Shown: positions 1 through 8,146 of the stretch, piece by piece | Numbering within the stretch: position 1 is the first letter of the stretch | Layout: each line of letters begins with the position of its first letter | Source: Minwuia thermotolerans | GTDB lineage: Bacteria; Pseudomonadota; Alphaproteobacteria; Minwuiales; Minwuiaceae | Length of the DNA: 64,000 nucleotides | Assembly: GCF_002924445.1 (NCBI RefSeq) | Contig: NZ_PIGG01000040.1 | Span: 167,126 to 231,125, forward strand | Direction: 5' to 3' | Translations under genes and position numbers: made by a program | The notes under the pieces: model-generated | Told to the model about the DNA's origin: nothing | Seen by the model: only the letters and a program-made list of their open reading frames with translations | The model's database searches: none

Positions 1-983
1 ACGCCGTTCGCCTCGCCGCCCATCACGCCGCCGAAGCCGTGCGCGCCGCCATCGTCGGCGATGACGCATTCCTCGCCGGTCATCTCGTAGGTCTCGCCGT
101 CGAGCGCCATGAAGCTCTCGCCCGGCCGGCCGAGGCGGACCTGGATGTCGCCCTTCACCTTGTCGGCGTCGAAGACATGCAGCGGCCGGCCCAGGTCGAA
201 GGTGACGAAATTGGTGATGTCGACCAGCGTGGAGATGGGCCTGAGGCCGATGGCCAGCAGCCGCTCCTGCAGCCATTTGGGGCTCGGCCCGTTCTTCACG
301 CCGCGGACATGGCAGCCGTGATAAACCGGGCAGGCATCGGCCGTTTCCGGGTCCTCGAAGGCCAGGCGCACGCCGACGGGGCTCTGGTACTTGCCTTCCG
401 GGCCGGTGAGGTCCGGCGCCATCAGCCGGCCCAGACCGGCGGCGGCCAGGTCGCGGGCGATGCCGTTCACGCCCAGGCAGTCCTGGCGGTTCGGGGTGAT
501 CGCGATCTCGATCATCGGATCGTCCAGACCCATGACCGGCGCGAAAGGCTGGCCCACGACCGCGTCTTCGGGCAGTTCGATGATGCCGGTATGCTCGTCG
601 GAAAGGCCCATTTCCCGCTCCGAGACCAGCATGCCGTTGGAATCGACGCCGCGGATCTTCGTCGGCTTCAGCAGCAGGCCCGTCCCCGGCACGGTGAGGC
701 CCGAGCGCGCGAAGACGCCTTTCATGCCCGTCCGGGCGTTGGGCGCGCCGCAGACCACCTGCACGGTCTCCGCGCCGGTATCGACGGTGCAGACGCGCAG
801 CCGGTCGGCGTCCGGATGCGGCGCGGCCTCGACCACGCGGCAGACGGTGAAATCCTTCAGCTCCGCCGCCCGGTCTTCCACCGCCTCGACCTCCAGGCCG
901 ATGGCGGTCAGCTTCGCCGTGATCTCGTCCAGGTTGGCGTCGGTGTCGAGATGCTCCTTCAGCCAGCTCAGCGTGAACTTCAT
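1..983 (-). CDS. pheT: Phenylalanine-tRNA ligase beta subunit (5' part of gene; runs off the window)
   Basis: Encodes the N-terminal 327 or so residues of the beta chain of cytosolic PheRS, the alpha2beta2 enzyme that charges tRNA-Phe. The protein starts [15 protein letters not shown], the usual PheT start. It continues through the EMAP/tRNA-binding-like domain ([18 protein letters not shown], about residues 49-66) and into the B3/4 editing domain ([19 protein letters not shown] region). The ATG at 983 overlaps the pheS stop by 4 bp (ATGA), which supports this start and implies translational coupling. Its C-terminal two-thirds lies beyond position 1. Identification is firm. Confidence 0.96.
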   Translation of the reverse strand, partial: MKFTLSWLKEHLDTDANLDEITAKLTAIGLEVEAVEDRAAELKDFTVCRVVEAAPHPDADRLRVCTVDTGAETVQVVCGAPNARTGMKGVFARSGLTVPGTGLLLKPTKIRGVDSNGMLVSEREMGLSDEHTGIIELPEDAVVGQPFAPVMGLDDPMIEIAITPNRQDCLGVNGIARDLAAAGLGRLMAPDLTGPEGKYQSPVGVRLAFEDPETADACPVYHGCHVRGVKNGPSPKWLQERLLAIGLRPISTLVDITNFVTFDLGRPLHVFDADKVKGDIQVRLGRPGESFMALDGETYEMTGEECVIADDGGAHGFGGVMGGEANG

Positions 984-2053
984 CGGCTGAGCCCTCCGCC
1001 CAGCGCCGGCACGTCGAAGGGCATGAAGCCGTAATGCTTCAGCCAGCGCAGATCGGCCTCGAAGAAGGCGCGCAGATCGGGAATGCCGTATTTCAGCATG
1101 GCGATCCGGTCGATGCCCATGCCCCAGGCGAAGCCCTGCCACTCGTCCGGGTCCAGGCCGCAGAAGCGCAGCACGTTGGGATGCACCATGCCGCAGCCGA
1201 GGATCTCCAGCCAGTCGTCGCCCTCGCCGATGCGGATCTGGCCCTCGTCGAAGGCGCAGCCGATATCGACCTCGGCCGACGGCTCCGTGAAGGGGAAGAA
1301 GCTGGGACGGAAGCGCATCTGCACCTCGTCGACCTCGAAGAAGGCCTCGCAGAAGGCCTCCAGCACGCCCTTCAGGTGGCCCATGTGCACGTTCCGGTCG
1401 ATCACCAGACCCTCGATCTGGTGGAACATGGGCGTATGGGTCATGTCGCTGTCGGAGCGGTAGGTCCGCCCCGGCACGACGATGCGGTGCGGCGGCGGGT
1501 TGTTCTCCATCCAGCGGATCTGCACCGAGGAGGTGTGGGTGCGCAGCAGCTTGCGCTCGCCCGCCTCGTCGGGATGGAAGAAGAAGGTGTCGTGCATCTC
1601 CCGGGCCGGGTGGGCCGGCGGGAAGTTCAGCGCCGTGAAGTTGTGGAAGTCGTCCTCGATGTCCGGGCCCTCGGCCACGGCGAAGCCGAGATCGGCGAAG
1701 ATCTCGGTGATCTCGTCCACCACCTGGCTGACGGGATGGATGCGGCCCGTCTCCTCGGGGCGGACCGGCAGGGTGACGTCGACCGCCTCGGTGGCCAGCC
1801 TCGCCTCCATCTCGGCCCGCTTGAGCTCGGCCCGGCGGGTCTCGATGGCGGCGGTGATCTCGTTCTTGAGGCGGTTGAGCTCGGGGGCGACCTGCTGACG
1901 CTCCGCCGGGTCCATCTTGCCCAGCGAGCGCATCAGCTCGGTCAGCCGCCCCTTCTTGCCCAGCGCGGCGATACGCGCGTCCTCGAGCGCCGCCATGGAG
2001 GCGGCGCTCTCGATCGGACCGGTCAGCTCGGTCTCGAGTTTCTGGATGTCCAT
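980..2053 (-). CDS. pheS: Phenylalanine-tRNA ligase alpha subunit
   Basis: A 357-residue class II aminoacyl-tRNA synthetase chain that activates phenylalanine and transfers it to tRNA-Phe together with PheT. The N-terminal about 90 residues form the charged coiled-coil arm that contacts tRNA. The catalytic core shows motif 2 ([19 protein letters not shown]), the phenylalanine-site segment [16 protein letters not shown], and motif 3 ([18 protein letters not shown]). Length is typical for the family. It sits 46 bp after rplT and overlaps pheT by 4 bp, in the common rpmI-rplT-pheS-pheT order. Confidence 0.98.
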   Translation of the reverse strand: MDIQKLETELTGPIESAASMAALEDARIAALGKKGRLTELMRSLGKMDPAERQQVAPELNRLKNEITAAIETRRAELKRAEMEARLATEAVDVTLPVRPEETGRIHPVSQVVDEITEIFADLGFAVAEGPDIEDDFHNFTALNFPPAHPAREMHDTFFFHPDEAGERKLLRTHTSSVQIRWMENNPPPHRIVVPGRTYRSDSDMTHTPMFHQIEGLVIDRNVHMGHLKGVLEAFCEAFFEVDEVQMRFRPSFFPFTEPSAEVDIGCAFDEGQIRIGEGDDWLEILGCGMVHPNVLRFCGLDPDEWQGFAWGMGIDRIAMLKYGIPDLRAFFEADLRWLKHYGFMPFDVPALGGGLSR

Positions 2054-2099
2054 GTCAAACGCTTCCGCGATAGTTCGGGCGAAGCGTCAGCCGGCGATC

Positions 2100-2474
2100 T
2101 CAGTTCCCGGCGTATTTCGCTTCGTGGGCGTCCTTGGCCTTCTCGACCAGGACCTTGAAGCCGTCGGGATCGCGCACGGCGATATCGGCCAGCACCTTGC
2201 GGTCAACTTCGATACCGGCGGACCGCAGGCCGTCGATAAAGACCGCGTAGGTCAGGCCGTGTTCGCGCACGCCCGCGTTGATGCGCTGGATCCACAGGCT
2301 GCGGAAGTTGCGCTTGCGGACCTTGCGGTCGCGGTACTGGTACTGCAGGCCCTTCTCGACGCGCTGGCGCGCGATGGAGAGGACGTTCTTCTGGCGGCCG
2401 CGGTAGCCCTTGGCCTGTTCCAGGATTTCCTTGCGCCGCGCACGACTGGCGACGCCACGTTTCACACGTGCCAT
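2100..2474 (-). CDS. rplT: 50S ribosomal protein L20
   Basis: A 124-residue, very basic protein of the large ribosomal subunit that binds 23S rRNA early in assembly. It begins [18 protein letters not shown] and contains the family core [19 protein letters not shown] (about residues 47-65) and [11 protein letters not shown]. It follows rpmI by 24 bp and precedes pheS in one operon. In several bacteria L20 also represses its own operon by binding the mRNA; the hairpin-containing leader here would be the place to look, but that control is inferred. Confidence 0.98.
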   Translation of the reverse strand: MARVKRGVASRARRKEILEQAKGYRGRQKNVLSIARQRVEKGLQYQYRDRKVRKRNFRSLWIQRINAGVREHGLTYAVFIDGLRSAGIEVDRKVLADIAVRDPDGFKVLVEKAKDAHEAKYAGN

Positions 2475-2498
2475 GAGTTACGTCTCCTTGGTCAGCGT

Positions 2499-2699
2499 TC
2501 AGTCGTTGGGCAGGAAGTATTTCTTGACGAACTTGGCGTCGCTGTCGGCCATGATCGTCGTGCCGCGCTGGTCGCGGATCTGCTTGTTGGTGCGCTTGAT
2601 CATGCCGTGCTGCTTGCCGGCCTGCTGGCGCCGCACCTTGCCGGTGGCGGTGAGGCTGAATCGCTTCTTCGCCCCGCTCTTCGTCTTCATCTTGGGCAT
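2499..2699 (-). CDS. rpmI: 50S ribosomal protein L35
   Basis: A 66-residue basic protein of the large ribosomal subunit, first gene of the rpmI-rplT-pheST operon. The start at 2699 gives the standard N-terminus [15 protein letters not shown] longer in-frame extension to 2765 exists but runs through the leader hairpin and matches no L35 N-terminus, so it is rejected. Residues such as [13 protein letters not shown] are diagnostic. infC, which often heads this operon, is not present immediately upstream, where a MarR-type gene lies instead. Confidence 0.96.
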   Translation of the reverse strand: MPKMKTKSGAKKRFSLTATGKVRRQQAGKQHGMIKRTNKQIRDQRGTTIMADSDAKFVKKYFLPND

Positions 2700-2720
2700 T
2701 TGCTTCCTCTTGAACATAAG

Positions 2721-2760
2721 GTGTCGGGAGCCTTGCGCTCCCAAGCTTCTGGGCCGACAC
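2721..2760 (-). promoter_or_regulatory. Hairpin in the rpmI leader
   Basis: The leader between the promoter and rpmI can fold into a nested stem: outer arms GTGTC/GACAC (2721-2725 with 2756-2760) and inner arms GGGAGC/GCTCCC (2726-2731 with 2737-2742). It lies about 20-60 nt upstream of the rpmI start. It may be a ribosomal-protein autoregulatory structure, but similarity to known L20 leaders was not tested. Confidence 0.45.
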
Positions 2761-2791
2761 GGCATGCCCTGCCGGACGACCGGAACCGCGG

Positions 2792-2820
2792 CTTATAGCG
2801 GCGGGAATGACAGGGTTCAA
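2792..2820 (-). promoter_or_regulatory. Sigma-70-type promoter of rpmI-rplT-pheST
   Basis: Read on the minus strand, TTGAAC (2815-2820) is followed after 17 bp by TATAAG (2792-2797). This predicts a transcript starting near 2785 with a leader of about 85 nt before rpmI. It overlaps the end of the upstream MarR-type gene, so the ribosomal operon appears to have its own promoter. Confidence 0.6.
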
Positions 2821-2823
2821 GTC

Positions 2824-3234
2824 CTAGCGCGCGAGCTTCTCCATCAGCTCCGCCAGCTTGTCGGCGTCGGCCTCGTCCAGGCGGGCCATGACGTGGCGTT
2901 CGACCGCCTGGCGGTAGACCGGCCAGCTCTCGTCCAGGCGCTGGCGGCCCCTGTCGGTGATGGTCAGCACCTGACCGCGGCGGTCCGCCTCGGGACGGCG
3001 CCGGGCCACCAGCCCGTCGATGGCCATGCGCTCGACCAGGCGGGAGGCGTTGTACTGGCGCAGGCGGAGTTCGTCCTGCAGTTCGTACATGCGCAGGCCG
3101 TCATCGCCGGCGCGTTTCAGCGCCTGCAGCGCGTCGTGCCAGATCACCGGCGGCAGGCCCTGCGCCTTCAATTCCCCCTCGATCCGCGCCGAGAGCTCGC
3201 CGGCGGCCTGGCGCAGGCGCGTCCAGGCGCCCAT
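2824..3234 (-). CDS. MarR-family winged-helix transcriptional regulator
   Basis: A regulator of about 136 residues. After an N-terminal helix (WTRLRQAAGELSARIEGEL) it has the MarR winged-helix core: WHDALQALKRAG, a recognition region around LRLRQYNASRLVERMAIDGLV, and a charged wing (RRRPEADRRGQVLTITDRG). The C-terminal helix would serve dimerisation. The start is uncertain. ATG at 3234 gives a family-length protein but has no strong ribosome-binding site; the frame stays open to 3327. No ligand or target can be deduced. It is separated from the rpmI operon by that operon's promoter. Confidence 0.8.
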   Translation of the reverse strand: MGAWTRLRQAAGELSARIEGELKAQGLPPVIWHDALQALKRAGDDGLRMYELQDELRLRQYNASRLVERMAIDGLVARRRPEADRRGQVLTITDRGRQRLDESWPVYRQAVERHVMARLDEADADKLAELMEKLAR

Positions 3235-3444
3235 GGCGAGAATCAGCCGCGCGACGCTCAACGGTCCGCGTTCCGGTCTGTGGCTGTCATCGCGGCCCTC
3301 CCTGACGCGCGGAACATGCGTCTGCATCCATAGGACGGACCGGCCCCTGTGACAATGCCGCCCGGCGCCGCCGAATCCCGTTGACCGCGCCCCCGGCGGA
3401 GGCGTAGCTTACCTAGCGTCAACAGTGAACGGGAGGCTAGGAAT

Positions 3445-3474
3445 ATGAAGCCGCCCAAGCAGGCTCGGCTCTGA
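3445..3474 (+). CDS. Possible nine-residue short ORF
   Basis: ATG at 3445 is preceded by GGGAGG (3431-3436) at ideal spacing and encodes MKPPKQARL then TGA. The same frame reopens at an ATG at 3505 whose first residues (MKPASPK) echo it. It may be a leader peptide or chance. No downstream gene on this strand could be attenuated by it, which weakens the leader-peptide reading. Confidence 0.25.
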   Translation: MKPPKQARL

Positions 3475-3692
3475 CCCCACGCATACGGCCCGCCGGCGCC
3501 GCCAATGAAGCCGGCATCACCGAAAGACGGCGGTCCATCCGCCGCAGACTGCCGGAGAACACATCCTCCGGCGCCCGGAAACAGCCCGGGCAGCGCCGCG
3601 AAAGGTTCCGCGGCCGCGACGCGCCCTCCTCTGATGCCGGCGCGCACGCGGAACCCGCACCGGCGGCGCCGAAAGCCAACGGTGCGAAGGGG

Positions 3693-3730
3693 AAGCCCCG
3701 CCGACCACCTCACCGGCGGGGCTTTCTTCT
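3693..3730 (+). terminator. Intrinsic terminator
   Basis: An 11-bp perfect stem (3693-3703 with 3714-3724, arm AAGCCCCGCCG) with a 10-nt loop is followed by a T-rich run TCTTCTGTTT on the plus strand. The minus-strand side lacks a T tract, so the hairpin mainly ends plus-strand transcription from the unit at 3381, immediately before the convergent TetR stop codon. Confidence 0.7.
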
Positions 3731-3733
3731 GTT

Positions 3734-4354
3734 TCAGCGGCCGACGCGCGGCGACAGCAGCAGCTTGACATAGGACCGCAGCAGCAGGACCTGGCGCGCC
3801 AGCAGCGGTGGATCGCGCAACGCCTTGGACATCACGATGCCGCCCTCGATCACGGTCGAGAACATGTCGGCCAGATCGTCGAGATCGACCTCGTCGCGGG
3901 GCGGATAGGTCGCCACGATGTCGTCGAGCAGGCTGCGGAAGCGCCGCCGCCAGGCCTGCACCGCGCGCGCGTTGATCTCGCGGATCTCGCTGTCGAACAG
4001 CCGCTCCTGATAGCAATAGGTCGCCACCAGGCAGCCCGGATGGCCGGCCGGCAGGTCGGCCATCAGCTCGGCGAACAGTTTCAGCCCCACCAGCATGGCC
4101 TGCAGCGGGTCGTCGGTCAGTTCGAAGGCGCGGCCGAAGATGTCGTCCAGCACCTGATCGTCGCGCTCGATATAGCGCTCCAGCAAGGCCCGCGCGAGCG
4201 CCGGCTTGTCGGGGAAATGGTAGATGAAGCCGCTCTTGGTGATCTCGGCAGCGGCGATGATCTCGTCGATCGAGGTGGCGCCGAACCCCTTCTCCAGGAC
4301 CGCCTGCTCCGCGACGTCCATGATGCGTTCACGCGTCTCGAAGCCCTTGCGCAT
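3734..4354 (-). CDS. TetR/AcrR-family transcriptional repressor
   Basis: A 206-residue regulator. The N-terminal helix-turn-helix domain runs from MRKGFETRERIMDVAEQAVLEKGF through TSIDEIIAAAEITKSGFIYHF (about residues 1-48), the classic TetR signature. The C-terminal ligand domain resembles the broad TetR_C families (AELMADLPAGHPGCLVATYCYQ). ATG 4354 is chosen because GGAGAA lies 5 nt upstream; the longer frame to 4411 would read through the operator. A 25-bp dyad upstream suggests autorepression. The target may include the divergent methyltransferase gene at 4591; this is inference. Confidence 0.92.
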   Translation of the reverse strand: MRKGFETRERIMDVAEQAVLEKGFGATSIDEIIAAAEITKSGFIYHFPDKPALARALLERYIERDDQVLDDIFGRAFELTDDPLQAMLVGLKLFAELMADLPAGHPGCLVATYCYQERLFDSEIREINARAVQAWRRRFRSLLDDIVATYPPRDEVDLDDLADMFSTVIEGGIVMSKALRDPPLLARQVLLLRSYVKLLLSPRVGR

Positions 4355-4369
4355 CGCATTTCTCCGGCG

Positions 4370-4394
4370 AAAACCGTATCGCGAGTACGGTTTT
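4370..4394. promoter_or_regulatory. Dyad operator upstream of the TetR gene
   Basis: Perfect inverted repeat AAAACCGTA-N7-TACGGTTTT, 15 bp upstream of the TetR start codon. Size, symmetry and position are those expected of a TetR-family operator; the site could control both the repressor and the divergent gene starting at 4591. Confidence 0.7.
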
Positions 4395-4590
4395 TGCCGC
4401 ACGACCGTCACGCTGGCAACGCCAAAGAGCCGGCCGCGGTCCCCCAGGCAATTGAAACAGCGGCGAAACGCGGAAACCGGGCTTTCCGCACCACGCGTCT
4501 TCTATCGCCGTGCGCCCGGGCGCGCGATGGTCGCCTCGCCTGCCGCGGGACGACGCCGCGGCGCATCATGCAGCGACAGGAGATCGAGCC

Positions 4591-5553
4591 ATGAACGCGA
4601 AATACCGTGACAACCTCCCCCAGCTTGACGGCGGAATGTTCCTGACCGACAGCGGCATGGAAACCACGCTGGCGTTCCAGATCGGCCTGGAGATGCCGCA
4701 TTTCGCCGCCTTCGACCTGCTGCGCGACCGGGTCGGCCGCCAGGTGATCGACAGCTACTACCGCCGGCACGTGAAGATCGCGCGCGACCGGGGCTGCGGC
4801 TTCGTGCTCGAATCCCCCACCTGGCGGGCCAATCCGGACTGGGGCGCGAAGCTGGGCTATGACGCGCACGGCCTCGACGCCGTCAACCGCGACGCCATCG
4901 CCATGCTGAAATCGATCCGCGACGACCTGGAAACGGCGGCGACGCCCTGTGTCATCTCCGGCAATCTCGGCCCGCGCGGCGACGGCTATGACCCGGGCGA
5001 GGTGATGACCGAGGCGGCGGCCTGCGACTACCATGCCGCCCAGATCGCCACCTTCGCCAGCGCCGGCGCCGACATGGTCGCCGCGCTGACCATCACCAAC
5101 ACCCCCGAGGCCATCGGCATCGTCCGCGCCGCCCGGGCGGCCGGCATGCCCGCGGCCATTTCCTTCACGGTGGAAACGGACGGACGGCTGCCGACCGGCG
5201 AGACGCTGGGCCAGGCCATCCGGGCGGTCGACGCCGCGACCGACGGCTTCGCCGCCTATTTCATGATCAACTGCGCCCACCCGGACCATTTCGCCGGGAC
5301 GCTGCGGCAGGGCGGCGACTGGATCCGGCGCATCCGGGGACTGCGGGCCAACGCCTCCCGGCTCAGCCATGCCGAACTGGACGCCGCGGAGGAACTGGAC
5401 GACGGCAACCCTGCCGAACTCGGCCGGGACTATGCCGAACTGCTGTCGCTCCTGCCCGCCACCGCCGTGGTCGGCGGCTGCTGCGGCACGGACCACCGCC
5501 ATGTGGAGGCCATTGCAGCCCATTGCGTGGCCCCGGCGCGCCAGGCGGCCTGA
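4591..5553 (+). CDS. Homocysteine S-methyltransferase family protein
   Basis: A 320-residue soluble protein of the zinc-dependent homocysteine/betaine methyltransferase family, whose members move a methyl group onto a thiol such as homocysteine. The expected zinc ligands are present: one Cys in INCAHPDHF and the pair in VVGGCCGTDHRHVEAIA near the C-terminus. The N-terminus has the family motif LTDSGMETTL. ATG 4591 is preceded by an AGGAGA site; an in-frame extension to 4510 is rejected. Methyl donor (S-methylmethionine, betaine or other) cannot be told from sequence. It is divergent from the TetR gene and ends at a strong terminator. Confidence 0.88.
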   Translation: MNAKYRDNLPQLDGGMFLTDSGMETTLAFQIGLEMPHFAAFDLLRDRVGRQVIDSYYRRHVKIARDRGCGFVLESPTWRANPDWGAKLGYDAHGLDAVNRDAIAMLKSIRDDLETAATPCVISGNLGPRGDGYDPGEVMTEAAACDYHAAQIATFASAGADMVAALTITNTPEAIGIVRAARAAGMPAAISFTVETDGRLPTGETLGQAIRAVDAATDGFAAYFMINCAHPDHFAGTLRQGGDWIRRIRGLRANASRLSHAELDAAEELDDGNPAELGRDYAELLSLLPATAVVGGCCGTDHRHVEAIAAHCVAPARQAA

Positions 5554-5576
5554 CCATTGCGCCTTCCCGGGCAGCA

Positions 5577-5607
5577 AACCCCGCCGGTGACGCCGGCGGG
5601 GTTTTCT
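5577..5607 (+). terminator. Intrinsic terminator after the methyltransferase gene
   Basis: An 11-bp stem (5577-5587 with 5593-5603, arm AACCCCGCCGG) with a 5-nt loop is followed by TTCT. It lies 23 bp after the methyltransferase stop and just before the GNAT start. Confidence 0.85.
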
Positions 5608-5624
5608 GTATGAACAGCAGTCCC

Positions 5625-6086
5625 ATGACCGTGCTGATTCGCTCCGCCACGCCGGCCGACGCGCCGGCCACCCTCCGCCTCTTTCGCCGTGCGGTCCGGA
5701 TCGGCGCCGCCGGGCTCTATTCCCTGCCCCAGCGGCGGGCCTGGGCGCCGGCCCGCCTGCCGCTCGCGGCCTGGCGGACCCGGCAGACACGCAACCTGAC
5801 CCTGATCGCGGAAATCGGGGGCGCGATCGCGGGCTTCGCCGAGCTGCGGCCCGACGGCCATGTGCACATGCTCTACACCGATCCCGCCTTCACCCGGCGC
5901 GGCGTCGGCCGGGCGCTGCTCGCCGCCGGCGACGAAGCGCTCGCCGTCCGGGGCGTGCGCCACCGCAGCGCCTGGGCCAGCGCCGTCTCCCGCGCCGTTT
6001 TCGAGCGCGCCGGCTACCGGATCACGGGCCGCCGGGTCGCGGCGCGGCGCGGGCAACGCTTCCTAACCTTCCGCGTTGTACGCTGA
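5625..6086 (+). CDS. GNAT-family N-acetyltransferase
   Basis: A 153-residue protein of the Gcn5-related acetyltransferase fold, which transfers acetyl from acetyl-CoA to an amine. It starts MTVLIRSATPADAPATLRLF, the usual GNAT beta1-alpha1. It has the acetyl-CoA-binding motif A in LYTDPAFTRRGVGRALLAAGDE (Arg-Arg-Gly-Val-Gly-Arg loop), followed by the AVFERAGYRI segment typical of motif B. An ATG at 5610 gives five more residues. Both starts sit right behind the terminator of the previous gene, so a promoter must overlap it or some read-through occurs. Substrate unknown. Confidence 0.85.
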   Translation: MTVLIRSATPADAPATLRLFRRAVRIGAAGLYSLPQRRAWAPARLPLAAWRTRQTRNLTLIAEIGGAIAGFAELRPDGHVHMLYTDPAFTRRGVGRALLAAGDEALAVRGVRHRSAWASAVSRAVFERAGYRITGRRVAARRGQRFLTFRVVR

Positions 6087-6167
6087 CGCGCGGGTGAAGC
6101 TTGCGCCGCACCTCGGTTCCGAGCCAAAAGAGCGAAGCTTGAGATCGTTGACCTGGGGAGGGACGAA

Positions 6168-7706
6168 ATGGATGTACGCACGCTGATGGAACGTTCGGCG
6201 ACGTTCTACGCCGACCGGGAATGCATCGTCTGGCGCGACCGGCGGCTGACGTTCCGGCAGGCCTGGGACCGCGGCGTCCGGCTGGCCAACGCGCTGCTCG
6301 GCATGGGACTGAAACCCGGCGACCGGGTCGGCGTGCTGGAGGACAACTCCATCGAGGCCGCCGACTTCTTCCTCGGCGCGGCGATCGCCAACATCGTCCG
6401 CGTGCCGCTCTATGCCCGCGACCGGCGCGAGATGCACCTGCACATGCTGGGACACACCAACTGCCGCGCGGTGCTGGTCGCCGAGCACTATGCCGGCGAC
6501 ATGGACGGCTTCGTCGACGAACTGCCCGATCTGGAGCGCGTCATCGTGCGCGATGGCGGCTACGAGGACTGGCTGATGAAGCAGTCCGCCGAGACACCCG
6601 ACATCGCGATCGATCCGGACGACAAGTTCATCATCCGCCATACCGGCGGCACCACGGGCCGGCCCAAGGGCGTGGCCTATTCCCACAGGGCCTGGCTCGC
6701 CGCCGGGCGCGACTGGTTCTATCTGTTCCCGCCGGTGGAGCCGGGCGATGTCTGCCTGCATGTCGGGCCGATCAGCCACGGTTCGGGCTACCAGTTCCTG
6801 CCGGTCTTCCTGGGCGGCGGCTGCAACCTGCTGCTGGACCATTTCCACCCCGGCGAGACGCTGGAGATCATGGAGAAGGAGCGTGTCGCCTACGCCTTCT
6901 TCGTGCCGACCATGCTGAACACCATGCTGCAGGACCCGAGCGCCGAGACCCGGGACTTCTCGAAGCTGAAGTGCATCCTGGCCGCCGCTGCGCCCATCGC
7001 CGACGCCACCGCGCTGAAAGCTTACGAAGTCTTCGGCGACGCCATGTACCAGGGCTATGGCCAGACCGAGGTGCTGCCCGTCGCCATCATGGGGCCGCGC
7101 CAGTGGTTCGCGGAGATCGAGGGCTCGACGCCGCTGCGCGCCTGCGGCATGCCGCTGCCCTATATCGAGGTGCAGATCTGGGACGAGGAGAACAATCCCG
7201 TGCCGCTGGGCGATCCGGGCGAGATCGTCGCCAAGTCGGACGGGCAGATGACCGAGTTCTGGAACAACCCCGAGGCCACGGCCGAGCGCATCGTCGACGG
7301 CTGGGTGAAGACCGGCGATGTCGGCCGCCTCGACAGGAACGGCTATCTCTACATCCTCGACCGCGCCGACGACATGATCATCTCCGGCGGCTACAACATC
7401 TGGCCGCTGGAGCTGGAGAACGTCATCGCCGACCTGCCCGGCGTGGTCGAGGTCGCGGTCTTCGGCGTGCCGCACGAACGCTGGGGCGAGACGCCGATGG
7501 CGCTCTGCGTCCTCGACGGCAGCCACGAGGTCACGGAAGACGACGTGATCCGCACCTGCACCGAGCGCCTCGGCTCCTACAAGAAGCCCTCGCAGGTCGT
7601 CTTCCGCAAGGAGCCGCTGCCCAAGTCTCCGGTCGGCAAGATCCGCCGCAAGGAGCTGCGCGAGCCATACTGGGAAGGCGTCGACCGCCGCGTCGCGGGT
7701 AGCTGA
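6168..7706 (+). CDS. AMP-dependent acyl-CoA synthetase/ligase
   Basis: A 512-residue adenylate-forming enzyme that activates a carboxylic acid with ATP and joins it to CoA. All core motifs are visible: the P-loop-like A3 segment RHTGGTTGRPKGVAYSHR (about residues 162-179), YGQTE, GWVKTGDVGRLDRNGYLYILDR (hinge Asp), ISGGYNIWPLELEN and the C-terminal catalytic lysine in PKSPVGKIRRKELR. GGGGAGGG lies just upstream of the ATG. Chain length of the substrate cannot be assigned. A small conserved gene follows 86 bp downstream. Confidence 0.93.
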   Translation: MDVRTLMERSATFYADRECIVWRDRRLTFRQAWDRGVRLANALLGMGLKPGDRVGVLEDNSIEAADFFLGAAIANIVRVPLYARDRREMHLHMLGHTNCRAVLVAEHYAGDMDGFVDELPDLERVIVRDGGYEDWLMKQSAETPDIAIDPDDKFIIRHTGGTTGRPKGVAYSHRAWLAAGRDWFYLFPPVEPGDVCLHVGPISHGSGYQFLPVFLGGGCNLLLDHFHPGETLEIMEKERVAYAFFVPTMLNTMLQDPSAETRDFSKLKCILAAAAPIADATALKAYEVFGDAMYQGYGQTEVLPVAIMGPRQWFAEIEGSTPLRACGMPLPYIEVQIWDEENNPVPLGDPGEIVAKSDGQMTEFWNNPEATAERIVDGWVKTGDVGRLDRNGYLYILDRADDMIISGGYNIWPLELENVIADLPGVVEVAVFGVPHERWGETPMALCVLDGSHEVTEDDVIRTCTERLGSYKKPSQVVFRKEPLPKSPVGKIRRKELREPYWEGVDRRVAGS

Positions 7707-7792
7707 CCGGGGCGGCCGGCGGACGGGGTTAACGGCATCTTTACCGCCGCCGGCGAGGATGGCCGGATCGCGAGAAGCCGGGAGCTGGCCCG

Positions 7793-8008
7793 ATGTCCGA
7801 CGTCTATCTGGAATATACGGTCATGGACGACATGGTCCGGGTCGCCGCCATCGACGAGGCGACGGGTACGGAAGCCATACTGATCGGTCCCGTCAGCGCC
7901 GGCCGCAAGGCCCTGAAGCAGGCCGCGATCCAGAAACTGGAATACGTGCTGGCGAAGCAGGCGAAGGCGGCCCGCTCCGACACCCCCCGCCCCGGCTACT
8001 GGGCGTAG
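7793..8008 (+). CDS. Small conserved alphaproteobacterial protein (possibly DUF6898)
   Basis: A 71-residue protein beginning MSDVYLEYTVMDDMVRVAAIDEATGTEA. The pattern of a beta-rich N-terminus, then ATGTEA and a basic helix ending in LAKQAKAA, resembles small alphaproteobacterial proteins annotated as DUF6898; this is from memory and not checked. It has no catalytic motif, signal peptide or membrane segment. It follows the acyl-CoA ligase on the same strand, but a functional link is not shown. Function unknown. Confidence 0.65.
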   Translation: MSDVYLEYTVMDDMVRVAAIDEATGTEAILIGPVSAGRKALKQAAIQKLEYVLAKQAKAARSDTPRPGYWA

Positions 8009-8146
8009 TTCACCTAATACCGGGGGTCGTTCCGGGAAGTGTTGTCCGGTGTCCTCGGACCTGATCCCGGGCGCCCGGTCCTTCAGAGAATTCAGCAGGC
8101 GCGCGGGCCCGCCAGACCATCCCCCCGCGCCATGCGGGGACCCTGT

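Larger units (their letters stand above)
3381..3730 (+). ncRNA. Candidate short plus-strand transcript (sRNA or small mRNA)
   Basis: This gene-poor stretch has the parts of an independent transcription unit. TTGACC (3381-3386) is separated by 18 bp from TAGCTT (3405-3410), and an 11-bp GC-rich stem ends in a T-rich tail at 3693-3730. The predicted RNA is about 315 nt and converges on the TetR gene. It contains a well-placed ribosome-binding site and a nine-codon reading frame at 3445. In the same frame, after that stop, an 87-codon proline-rich frame runs from 3505 to 3768. No homology to a known RNA family was recognised. Confidence 0.4.

Noticed and set aside
3505..3768. 87-codon proline/arginine-rich plus-strand ORF
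   Set aside because: It runs through the terminator hairpin and the TetR gene's end, and has no ribosome-binding site. It is kept only as a note in the candidate transcript.
4400..4590. SAM or SAH riboswitch before the homocysteine methyltransferase gene
   Set aside because: No conserved aptamer pattern was recognised; the only strong signal is the TetR dyad.
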